Below are positions 27,512-35,263 of a stretch of DNA of 64,000 bases, piece after piece. The notes under the pieces are model-generated. The model was not told the DNA's origin. It ran no database searches and saw nothing but the letters and a program-made list of their open reading frames with translations. The first letter of the stretch is position 1. Every line of letters starts with the position of its first letter. Source of the DNA: Desulfoluna butyratoxydans (lineage in GTDB: Bacteria; Desulfobacterota; Desulfobacteria; Desulfobacterales; Desulfolunaceae); contig NZ_CAADHO010000003.1 of the NCBI RefSeq assembly GCF_900699765.1, positions 732,333 to 796,332 on the forward strand. Direction: 5' to 3'. A program made the position numbers and the translations under genes.

Positions 27512-29605
27512 ATGAGACGTGTCAGCCTCGTTGTCTGTCTGTTGTGCCTGTTGGTCTGTTTTCCGGCCCTTTGCCTTTCCGCCCCGCCCGGGGATTTGAC
27601 CGGCCAGGAGAAGGCCGAACGCCTGGCCGGTGTCATGGCCCCTGTGTTTGATATCCATTTGAGCCAGGATTTTTCCACCATTGAAGAGGGCGGGGCGTTT
27701 TCAGACCTTGTCCTGGACGAGGAGAACGAAGAGGCCCGGTTTGAGGCCCGTGAATTTTTCGAGTCCACGGGCTTGAAGCTCTCCTGCACGGTGGGACGGG
27801 AGGAAGCGTTCCTCCACCTGCCCGAGACCTGGGACGGTGCCGACCGGGACGTGGTGAAGGCCATCCACAAAGGCCTGGCGTTTTACCACAGGGAAGAAAC
27901 CATTGACGGTGGCGTGCGCGTCCTCTTTCGCCACGCACGCTTAGAATCCAAAGACGCTTATTATGTGGTGCAGCTGGACATCCGCAACCGGGACAAGGCC
28001 ACGCCGTCCCTAACCCTTGGCTGCTACCGAAAAGAGCGGAGCCGGTCAACTGCTGTGTTTACGGTGCCCGACGCCGCCTGGAAGTCCTGGAAGCCGGAGG
28101 TCAAAGAAGGCGAGACAGCAGCCAAGACCCGTGTGGCGGTGGCCATGTATCGTGCCAAGGACGCTGAAGGGGATGTCTTCGGCACCCACCTGCTGGAGGT
28201 CTCCTTTCTCAAGGGGATGCCCTGGCTCTCCTTTCGGCCCCGGCTTTATCCCATGTGGGAAAAGGCAAATCCCGAATCCGCCCAAAAAGGATTTATCAGG
28301 GAGCTCACCGGGGTCTTTGTGGACGATACACCCTTTGCAGCCTTTGTCCGGGCCAAAGAGCGGCGTCCGTCATTTATCGGGGACCCACGGCAGCCCTTTT
28401 TTCCCCTGGGCCCCGAGGATTTTGCCGCTTTGAAACAAGGCAGTTTTATCCAGTTTGACCTGGTGAGCGTTTTCGGCGAAAAGATGCAGGTGCGCTTTCC
28501 CCTCAACGGCTCCATGGAGACCCTCACTCTTTTGGATAACCTGCCGGAAAACAAGGGCAAGCCCACTTTGGACGGGCTGGTCCTGGCCGGGGACCTTTCC
28601 GGAGTGGAGGCGGCCATGGCCTCTGGGGCGTCCGTCAACACCAAGCCGTCAGGCGGCATGTCCCCCCTGGCCCTTGCCGTGAAGATGGATGACACGGCCA
28701 TGGTTCGACTCCTGGGGAAGGCCCCGGACCTTGATACCGAAGAGAAAAACAGCGAAGGCGACGGGTTCCTCCACATTGCGGCCCACTACAAACACGGCAA
28801 CGCCATGCTTGATGCCCTTTTGGCCATCGGTTGCGACACCGAAATCCGGGACGAAAACGGCCGTACCCCCTTAAGCCGAACGGTCTGTTACGACGGCATG
28901 GGCAAGGTCGACAGCCTCCTTGGGGCCGGTGCGCGTATCGACGCCCCGGACGAGGACGGGTACACCGCCCTGCACCACACCGTGAGAAACCGATTCTCTT
29001 CCGAGGAGGAGACCGAGTACCTCATCAAGCACGGAGCCGATAAAAACCGGCGAACCGGCGACGGGCATACTCCTCTCATGGTGGCCATTGAGAATCAGTG
29101 CTGGGGACATATCCAGAAACTCCTGGCCTTGGACGTCGCCCTTTCTCCCACAAACAACAAAGGCCAGACCGCCCTGGCCATGGCCGAGGGGTACCGGGAC
29201 AGCAGTGACCTCACCGAGATGATCCCCACCCTGATCCTGGCAGGGGAGGAGGCCGTGAAAAAGACCCATGAGGCCTACACCAACCTGGCCACGATCCTTG
29301 AAAACAAGGGGCTGTACCACATCGGGTTCCACAACACCACGAGCGAGACCGTCATGGTAGCCGTGCGCATCAAGGACACGGACGGAGACTGGGTGACCCG
29401 ATCCTGGGCCAAATACACCCCAGGGGAAAAGGGGATTATGACCCGCAGCCCCAACAGCATCTTTTACTTTTTTGCAGAATCCGAGAGCTGGGTGTGGAAG
29501 GGCACGGACAACTATCGGACCATCTCGGGCAAAAAGGTGGGTATGCGTGAGGTGAAGCTGAAGTCCCGGTACAAGGGCGAATCGTACTATTATACGCTCA
29601 AATAA
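27512..29605 (+). CDS. Exported ankyrin-repeat protein
   Basis: The 697-aa protein has a signal peptide (MRRVSLVVCLLCLLVCFPAL, cleaved near LSAPPG). Residues ~30-370 form a beta-rich domain I do not recognise (DIRNRDKATPSLTLGCYR, VSFLKGMPWLSFRPRLYP). Ankyrin repeats occupy ~380-560 (DGLVLAGDLSGVEAAMASGA, DGFLHIAAHYKHGNAMLDAL, NGRTPLSRTV, DGYTALHHTVRNR, DGHTPLMVAIENQ, KGQTALAMAEGY). A C-terminal beta-rich domain includes GLYHIGFHNTTSETVMVAVR. The ATG at 27512 has GGAG 6 bases upstream; earlier in-frame starts lack a signal sequence at the terminus. It probably binds protein partners in the periplasm or at the surface; the function is unknown. Confidence 0.8.
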   Translation: MRRVSLVVCLLCLLVCFPALCLSAPPGDLTGQEKAERLAGVMAPVFDIHLSQDFSTIEEGGAFSDLVLDEENEEARFEAREFFESTGLKLSCTVGREEAFLHLPETWDGADRDVVKAIHKGLAFYHREETIDGGVRVLFRHARLESKDAYYVVQLDIRNRDKATPSLTLGCYRKERSRSTAVFTVPDAAWKSWKPEVKEGETAAKTRVAVAMYRAKDAEGDVFGTHLLEVSFLKGMPWLSFRPRLYPMWEKANPESAQKGFIRELTGVFVDDTPFAAFVRAKERRPSFIGDPRQPFFPLGPEDFAALKQGSFIQFDLVSVFGEKMQVRFPLNGSMETLTLLDNLPENKGKPTLDGLVLAGDLSGVEAAMASGASVNTKPSGGMSPLALAVKMDDTAMVRLLGKAPDLDTEEKNSEGDGFLHIAAHYKHGNAMLDALLAIGCDTEIRDENGRTPLSRTVCYDGMGKVDSLLGAGARIDAPDEDGYTALHHTVRNRFSSEEETEYLIKHGADKNRRTGDGHTPLMVAIENQCWGHIQKLLALDVALSPTNNKGQTALAMAEGYRDSSDLTEMIPTLILAGEEAVKKTHEAYTNLATILENKGLYHIGFHNTTSETVMVAVRIKDTDGDWVTRSWAKYTPGEKGIMTRSPNSIFYFFAESESWVWKGTDNYRTISGKKVGMREVKLKSRYKGESYYYTLK

Positions 29606-29794
29606 AGGTCCCTCAGCCAGGGGGGCCGGCCAAGGCATTTCCATCTATTTCAATTGAAAATCAACGGAATTTAATATAGAATTTCTTCCACATATCTTGG
29701 GAATACGACCTGCGTACCCGTCACCGCAACGGTGACCCCGACAAGCATCCGCAAGACGGCGGACTGCTTATGCCCATCTTTTATGGAGGACACT

Positions 29795-30169
29795 ATGATT
29801 GAACGAAACCAGATTTTTAAATGTGATTTGTGTGGAAATATCGTTGAAGTGATGGTGGGGGGCGGACCCATCCCCGTCTGCTGTGGTCAGGACATGGCCC
29901 TGCTTACGGAAAATACCGAAGACGCTGCCGTTGAAAAGCATGTCCCCGTGGTTGAAAAAATCGCCGGTGGCTTTCGCGTGGTCGTAGGCGAAGTGGCCCA
30001 CCCCATGCTGGACGCCCATTACATTCAGTGGATCGAGATCCTTGCCGACGGCAAGGTCTACCGCCAGTACCTGAACCCCGGTGACGCCCCTGAGGCGACC
30101 TTCATGATCGACGCAGACACCGTCACCGCCCGGGAGTACTGTAACCTCCACGGCCTCTGGAAGAAGTAG
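29795..30169 (+). CDS. dfx: Desulfoferrodoxin (superoxide reductase)
   Basis: The 124-aa, two-centre class protein reduces superoxide to hydrogen peroxide in the cytoplasm. The N-terminal desulforedoxin-like centre I uses CDLCGN and CCGQ. The catalytic centre II ligands are His in EKHVPVVE, His in [13 protein letters not shown] (two), and the C-terminal pair in [11 protein letters not shown]. The ATG giving [14 protein letters not shown] has TATGGAGGA upstream; an earlier in-frame ATG has no family support. A rubredoxin-like gene follows after 81 bases, the usual electron donor arrangement. Confidence 0.97.
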   Translation: MIERNQIFKCDLCGNIVEVMVGGGPIPVCCGQDMALLTENTEDAAVEKHVPVVEKIAGGFRVVVGEVAHPMLDAHYIQWIEILADGKVYRQYLNPGDAPEATFMIDADTVTAREYCNLHGLWKK

Positions 30170-30250
30170 GCGGCCGTGACCTTTGGCGGGGGACGCCGCC
30201 TGGCTGTCCCCCGCATCAGTATCCCACCCGTTACAAAGGGAGGATGACCC

Positions 30251-30406
30251 ATGGAAAAAAGCTGGAAATGCACGGCATGTGGCTACAGCCTGAAAGACAA
30301 GGAGCCCCCTGAGGAGTGTCCGGCGTGCAAGGAAAAATGCACGTTTGTGGACAACATCGACTACACCCAGAACATCGGAGACAAACGACCCGACGAGCGG
30401 ATTTGA
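30251..30406 (+). CDS. Rubredoxin-like small iron protein
   Basis: The 51-codon gene starts MEKSWKCTACGYSLKD with GGGAGG 8 bases upstream. It has CTACGY and CPACKEKC, a CxxC/CxxC pair for one Fe(Cys)4 site as in the rubredoxin-like domain of rubrerythrin. The acidic spacer KDKEPPEECP is shorter than in classical rubredoxin. It lies between the superoxide reductase and a triheme cytochrome gene, so it probably donates electrons to the former (inference). Confidence 0.85.
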   Translation: MEKSWKCTACGYSLKDKEPPEECPACKEKCTFVDNIDYTQNIGDKRPDERI

Positions 30407-30431
30407 TGCGGAGGCATTGGAAGGAGCGAGG

Positions 30432-30767
30432 ATGAGAAGGGTTGGGAGTGTGCTGGCAGCCGTTCTGCTGGTTGGTGTATGCTGCGCGTTTGCCGGACAG
30501 GGGAGTGAGTCCCTTGTTCTGCCTGTGGAGGGGAAATACGGAGAGGTGGCCTTCCCGCATTGGAACCATCAGGCAACCCTGGGGGACTGCAACACCTGCC
30601 ATGGGATGTTTCCCCAGGAAACCGGCGCCATCCATCGGCTCATCGCCGATAATGGCCTGAAGAAAAAACAGGTGATGAACAATTGCCGCGCATGCCATCG
30701 CACGACGGCAAAAGCCGGAAACCCAAGTGGCCCCGTCAAGTGTTTTGACTGCCACGCCAAAGGGTAG
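30432..30767 (+). CDS. Periplasmic triheme cytochrome c7-like protein
   Basis: The 111-aa protein has a signal peptide (MRRVGSVLAAVLLVGVCCAF) and three CXXCH motifs: CNTCH, CRACH and CFDCH. Further histidines for axial ligation are in AFPHWNHQ and IHRLI. The layout matches the cytochrome c7/class III group of small electron shuttles. AAGGAG lies 5 bases before the ATG, and the gene starts 25 bases after the rubredoxin-like gene, so the three form one operon ended by a terminator. Confidence 0.92.
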   Translation: MRRVGSVLAAVLLVGVCCAFAGQGSESLVLPVEGKYGEVAFPHWNHQATLGDCNTCHGMFPQETGAIHRLIADNGLKKKQVMNNCRACHRTTAKAGNPSGPVKCFDCHAKG

Positions 30768-30782
30768 ACAATTTTAAGAACG

Positions 30783-30816
30783 AAAAACCGCAGTGCCACG
30801 CGCTGCGGTTTTTTTG
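30783..30816 (+). terminator. Intrinsic terminator after the cytochrome gene
   Basis: AAAAACCGCAG pairs with CTGCGGTTTTTTT around a 9-base loop, giving an 8-bp stem flanked by A and T runs. Confidence 0.9.
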
Positions 30817-31262
30817 TAGCTATTCAGTTGCCTCCGGCGGCCAGGTTAGCCCGGATATTTCACGAGAACAGCCTCTATTAACACTCTATTACCTCGGTCT
30901 GGCCGTTTTCTCATGAAATATCCGGGTTAGGGCAGTTCCACCAGTAGACGCAGATAGCTTTTCATATATGTTAACGGTTCATCACACAAAGCGAGACGCA
31001 CTGAAACGGAGCGCCGCACTCCAGGGATCAAGGGGATCGAAATGGTGATGAAAATACGCTGATGGTTGAAACGATGATCAGGGCCAAAAAGAAACCTGTC
31101 CGGTGGAGGCGTATTGGCACCAGCAGGCGCAGAAATAGACCCCTTTGAGCGGTTAACATTCAAGGCTCCCGTTGGACGGGAGGGGATGACTCGTTCGTAA
31201 GACCTGTTTGTCAAACGCTATAAATGTTTGGCCCCCGGCAGGGCCGCCGGAGGCTTTTTTTA
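30816..31262. repeat. Family A repeat apparently split by another element
   Basis: The left end GTAGCTATTCAGTTGCCTCC is present at 30816-30841. The typical right half (GACCTGTTTGTCAAAC, then GGCCCCCGGCAGGGCCGCCG and GAGGC plus T-run) is present at 31203-31262, in the same orientation. The 360 bases between do not belong to the repeat, so a nested insertion is the simplest reading. The right-half hairpin followed by seven T could act as a terminator, but it sits just before the next gene. Confidence 0.55.
30846..31199 (-). mobile_element. Probable insertion-sequence remnant
   Basis: TAGCCCGGATATTTCACGAGAA (30847-30868, 22 bases, split here as TAGCCCGGATATTTC + ACGAGAA) is inverted at 30908-30929 with two mismatches. 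Next to it, on the minus strand, an open frame (30927-31214) ends LRLLVELP and reads basic sequence such as PDRFLFGPDHRFNH that could be the C-terminal scrap of a transposase. I cannot name the family from sequence alone. Confidence 0.4.
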
Positions 31263-31287
31263 TGCAAAAACTGATGGGGGAGAGACC

Positions 31288-32286
31288 ATGGTACTTGAGA
31301 GCCTGCACGCCGGTGGCGTCGCCTTGCCCGTCCCTGCCTGGATCGTTCGGGGACTTCACCTTGCAACCCTCACCGCCCACGTGGCGGTCATGACCCTTCT
31401 TCTGGGAGGCGCCCTCATCTATGCCGCCGGTTTTTTCAGCGGCAAAGGCGAGGCACCGGAGGCGCCCCGCCTGCCTGTGTGGACGGCCTTTGCCGTCAAC
31501 ACAGGGGTTGCACCTCTGCTCTTCTGTCAGGCCCTTTTCGCCCACTTTATCTACACCAGTTCCATCCTCATGGCCGGATGGTGGATCGGCGTGCCGGTGG
31601 TGGTCATGGCCGCCTACGCCCTTTCGTACCTGGCCATCTCCCCCGGAACCGCCTCCAATGCCCGGGCAGGGGCCGCCGTTGCCGTGGCCCTGCTTCTCCT
31701 TTTTGTCTCCTTTGTCTTTGTCTGCAATATCGACCTCATGGCAAAGCCTGATCAGTGGGAACGGTATGCGGACTCCCCCCACGGCTGGATTCTTTTTGCG
31801 GGCGGGGCAGACACCCTGCTGCGATGGGGGCACGTTGTGCTGGCGGCCCTGTTCCATGCCCTGCTCCTCAGCCGGTTACTGGGCAAGGCGGGCTCTTTGA
31901 ACGGGCGCCCGGGGCTTTATCTGGGGGTAGGTTTTTTTATCTTGTTGGCGGCAACGGGCCTTTCCCATTTTGTCTCCCTGCCCGAGGCCGTGAGGCAGGG
32001 GGCGGAGAGCGGCGCGCTCTCAGTTTATCTTTTGGTGGCCTCGGCCCTTGTTCTGGCAGGGCTTCTTCTTGCAGGGCGTCTAAAGGCCTGCGCCGCCTGG
32101 GCCCTGGGGAACCTGACCCTCATGATCTGCTACCGCGAACAGGTGCGCACCGGTTTTTTGGCGCCCGTCACCACAACAGGGCCCGCCGACTACGGTTCGT
32201 TTTGGATGTTTGCCCTGGCCCTGCTTACGGGGGGCGCTGCCTTTGTATACATGCTGGGCCTTCTCGGCAAAGGAGGTGAGGCATGA
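31288..32286 (+). CDS. Cytochrome bd-like membrane subunit, small
   Basis: The 332-aa, very hydrophobic protein has about eight to nine membrane helices and conserved histidines inside helices (LHLATLTAHVAVM, FAHFIYTS, RWGHVVLAALFHALLL, LSHFVSLPE). It overlaps by 4 bases the gene for a larger bd-like protein that carries c haems, so the two form one complex. It looks like a diverged cytochrome bd-superfamily subunit; some divergent bd enzymes pair two CydA-type subunits rather than CydA with CydB (family knowledge, not verified here). The start is the ATG giving MVLESLHAGGVALP, with GGGGGAGAG upstream. A family A repeat lies immediately before it. Confidence 0.7.
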   Translation: MVLESLHAGGVALPVPAWIVRGLHLATLTAHVAVMTLLLGGALIYAAGFFSGKGEAPEAPRLPVWTAFAVNTGVAPLLFCQALFAHFIYTSSILMAGWWIGVPVVVMAAYALSYLAISPGTASNARAGAAVAVALLLLFVSFVFVCNIDLMAKPDQWERYADSPHGWILFAGGADTLLRWGHVVLAALFHALLLSRLLGKAGSLNGRPGLYLGVGFFILLAATGLSHFVSLPEAVRQGAESGALSVYLLVASALVLAGLLLAGRLKACAAWALGNLTLMICYREQVRTGFLAPVTTTGPADYGSFWMFALALLTGGAAFVYMLGLLGKGGEA

Positions 32287-34688
32287 GCTACCCGGTACTC
32301 GACTTTTTTGCAGGGGGCGGAGGCCTTCTTATCGCCGTCATCGCCGTGACCCATGTCTACGTGGCTCATTTTGCCGTGGGGGGAGGGCTCTTTCTGGTGC
32401 TCACCGAAGCCCGGGCGCGAAAACGCGAAAGTGCGCCCCTTCTGGCCTATGTGAAAGGGCACACGAAGTTTTTCCTCCTGCTCACCATGGTCTTCGGCGG
32501 CCTCTCCGGGGTGGCCATCTGGTTTACCATCGGCATCCTGAGCCCGGATGCCACGGGCAAGCTCATCGAGGTGTTTCTTTTTGCCTGGGCAGCCGAGTGG
32601 GTCTTCTTCTCTGTGGAGATCACGGCCCTTCTTATCTACTGGTATCGCTTCGACTCCCTGTCGCCCACAGACCATCTCCGGGTGGGGTGGATCTATTTCG
32701 GGGCGGCCTGGCTCTCTCTTTTCATCATCAACGGGGTGATCAGCTTCATGCTCACCCCCGGGGCCTGGGCCGCCACCGGCCGGTTCACGGACGCCTTCTT
32801 TAACCCCAGCTTCTGGCCCTCCACCCTGTTTCGGACCTTTCTGGCGATCTGGGCCGCAGGGCTTTTCGGGTTTGTCACTGCAGCTTTTTCAAAGGATGAA
32901 GAGGTGCGGGAAGAGGTGCTGGGCTTTTACACCCTCTGGGTGGTGGGCATGGGGCTTGCCGTACTCGGCTCAGGGCGCCTCTACCTTGCCTGGGTGCCCG
33001 AGGCCCACCTCCAGGGACGCTACGAATTTGCCGCCGCCGTTCCCGGCCTTATTTCTGGGTTCAGCGGCCTGACTCTTATCATCATGGCCCTTGCCGCCTG
33101 CATGTGGCTTCTGAAACACCGGGGCTTAAGAAAGCCCCTTGCCTTGGGTGTTCTGGCCCTGGGGCTGCTCCACATGGGCCTGTTTGAGATGGTGCGGGAG
33201 CACGCCCGCAAACCCTGGATCATCCCCGGGGTGCTCTACGCCAACAACCTCTCGCCCCAACATGCAGGCGAGCTGAACCAAAGCGGGCTCCGAAGCCGCT
33301 CCCCCTGGCTTGCCGGCGACCAGCTCACCGGCCGGAACCTCTTCAAAGCCCAGTGTCTTTCCTGCCACAGCGTGGGGGGCCCCATCAACGACATCCGGCC
33401 CCTCACCGAGCGCTACACCCCCCAGGGTTTGGGCCAGGCCCTGGCAGGCCAGGGTGTGCTTCACACTTACATGCCCCCGTTTTTTGGGGATGCCCGGGAA
33501 CGCCAGCTCCTGGCAGACTGGCTGACCCAGGGGCTCCACGGCCCACATACAGAAGCGGCAACGCCGCAAGGGGCTTCAACCGTTTCGTCTCCCCTACCCG
33601 AGCCCCGGACCCGAAAAGAGCCTGTGCTTCTGGCCTGGCGCCGGACCCAGGGCAACGGGCGTCTGCAAAGCCCCCTCTTTGTCTCGGCAAAACCCGTGCC
33701 CCAGCGCATCCAGGCTGCCATGGTGATGCCCGGGGATTTCCCGGAGGTGGTCCTTGACGGGGCCGAACTCTCCGTGACCTCGGGTGGGGATGCCTATCCC
33801 ATGGCTTTCGACGATGACCTCGGTACCTGGGTGGCCGAAGCAGGGCAGGGGCGCTTCAACGACTCCTGCCTGGTGACGGCCACCGCTGACGGCCAGGAGC
33901 TGAACACTGTCCTGTTGCCCCCAGAACCCGATGCCCCCCGGGGCTGCTATCATTGCCACGGAGGTTCCCCGGACCCGGCGGGCATTGGAGAAGAGACCGC
34001 CGCGCAGATCCTGGCCGCCCACGACAAAAACAGCGGAACGTCTCTGGCGACACGGGCCGCGAAAGGCATGTCCATAACCTGCCGAAGCTGCCACAGTGGA
34101 AACCGTCCCTCACCTTCGGCTGCCCTCCACGGCTGGCACAACCCCTACATGGCCGACAAAGGCGAGGCCTCCTGCCGCTTCTGCCACGACAGCGGCCCAG
34201 AGTATGTCCCCGCTTTTTTCTCCGGTCGTCACAGGGAGCCCCTTGACTGCACCCGGTGTCACGGCACCCTCACGGTTCATACGGCCCGACTTCTCAAGGA
34301 TCAGCGTGCCGCCGAAGCCGTTCCTTTAAAGGCACCCCTGCAAGCCACCCTGGAGACGGTTTCCCCACGGCAGGCCCACGCCCAGCTTCCCGACTGCCTC
34401 TCCTGCCATCAAGACTTTGAACCACCTTCGGAAGGCGCCACCGCCTCCATGACCTCATCCCCGGATGAGCGGTTCAGCGCCATGAAAGACGAGATGGAGG
34501 CCCTCTCCTGCGCTGCCTGCCACAGCAGGGCCCATGAACTGCTCCCCGCATCCCGCAAGGGCACCAACAACCAGGCCATCGCATACATGGGCGAACCCGG
34601 CGTCATCGGGCGCATCACTTGCACCGTCTGTCACGCCGAAGAACCCGAAGATGAAGGCCATCATCCGGGGATGTTGAAAAACAGATAA
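32283..34688 (+). CDS. Cytochrome bd-like subunit fused to an octahaem c-type domain
   Basis: In this 801-aa protein, residues 1-~310 form about eight membrane helices resembling CydA, with THVYVAHFAVGGGLFLVLTE and KGHTKFFLLLTMVFGGLSGV supplying candidate b-haem histidines. The rest is periplasmic. CLSCH (~357) lies in a class I cytochrome c-like domain ending YMPPFFGDARERQLLADWL, and seven more motifs follow: CYHCH (~555), CRSCH (~600), CRFCH (~630), CTRCH (~655), CLSCH (~705), CAACH (~743) and CTVCH (~780). Quinol-side membrane haems could thus be wired to a periplasmic multihaem wire, or the reverse. The canonical CydA quinol loop is not obvious. It overlaps its small partner gene by 4 bases (ATGA). 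Oxidase, quinol:cytochrome reductase or nitrogen-oxide roles are all possible. Confidence 0.82.
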   Translation: MSYPVLDFFAGGGGLLIAVIAVTHVYVAHFAVGGGLFLVLTEARARKRESAPLLAYVKGHTKFFLLLTMVFGGLSGVAIWFTIGILSPDATGKLIEVFLFAWAAEWVFFSVEITALLIYWYRFDSLSPTDHLRVGWIYFGAAWLSLFIINGVISFMLTPGAWAATGRFTDAFFNPSFWPSTLFRTFLAIWAAGLFGFVTAAFSKDEEVREEVLGFYTLWVVGMGLAVLGSGRLYLAWVPEAHLQGRYEFAAAVPGLISGFSGLTLIIMALAACMWLLKHRGLRKPLALGVLALGLLHMGLFEMVREHARKPWIIPGVLYANNLSPQHAGELNQSGLRSRSPWLAGDQLTGRNLFKAQCLSCHSVGGPINDIRPLTERYTPQGLGQALAGQGVLHTYMPPFFGDARERQLLADWLTQGLHGPHTEAATPQGASTVSSPLPEPRTRKEPVLLAWRRTQGNGRLQSPLFVSAKPVPQRIQAAMVMPGDFPEVVLDGAELSVTSGGDAYPMAFDDDLGTWVAEAGQGRFNDSCLVTATADGQELNTVLLPPEPDAPRGCYHCHGGSPDPAGIGEETAAQILAAHDKNSGTSLATRAAKGMSITCRSCHSGNRPSPSAALHGWHNPYMADKGEASCRFCHDSGPEYVPAFFSGRHREPLDCTRCHGTLTVHTARLLKDQRAAEAVPLKAPLQATLETVSPRQAHAQLPDCLSCHQDFEPPSEGATASMTSSPDERFSAMKDEMEALSCAACHSRAHELLPASRKGTNNQAIAYMGEPGVIGRITCTVCHAEEPEDEGHHPGMLKNR

Positions 34689-35263
34689 TTTTTTTGGTAG
34701 AAATAGTACCCGCGATTCGGTTATGAACTCTATGGTCAAAGAGAAGGAAAAAATGCCTCCGGCCACCCTGAAACCCTATGGCGAATGCATGGAAGCTCTT
34801 CTTTTGCCAACGGTATCAAAGCATTCGCGTGATGTGTGACATCTTGCAATGCTCTTTGCCGGAGAGGCCTGTTTCACTTTTCTTGAAAAACGAAGCACGG
34901 GTGCAAAAATGTCGGAATTGTTTCGGCGGAGCCTGTGAACGATTACTTGAGACCTGTTTATCAAACTTTTTAAAAGTTTGGCCCCCGGCAGGGCCGCCGG
35001 AGGCTTTTTTGATCTGAATAGTTACAAAAAATGTAACCCATTCGAGAAAACTGGCTCCCCAAGTTCGGCTCGCCCGAAGGGAGAGACAATCGAGCAGAAT
35101 ACAGTGGATGACATGTTGTATTTTGAATTGTCTCGAATTTTCCTGGTAACCCATTGTAATGAGAAAATATATATTTGGTATGGTCGTTTTTTCATGAAAT
35201 AGTCGGGCAAGGGAGTCCACAAGGATACTTAATTAATAACAATACCAATATTGGGAGATACAG
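34689..35263. other. Intergenic region containing a half repeat
   Basis: 575 bases with lower GC. It holds the family A right half at 34951-35025 and a stray GCCTCCGGCCACC at 34755. No gene is credible. GGGAGA precedes the next start. Confidence 0.5.
34951..35025. repeat. Dispersed repeat family A, right half only
   Basis: GACCTGTTTATCAAAC, palindrome AAACTTTTTAAAAGTTT, GC hairpin, GAGGC plus six T, ending with an exact CTGAATAGTTAC. The hairpin plus T-run could end the upstream bd-like transcript on the plus strand. Confidence 0.75.
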
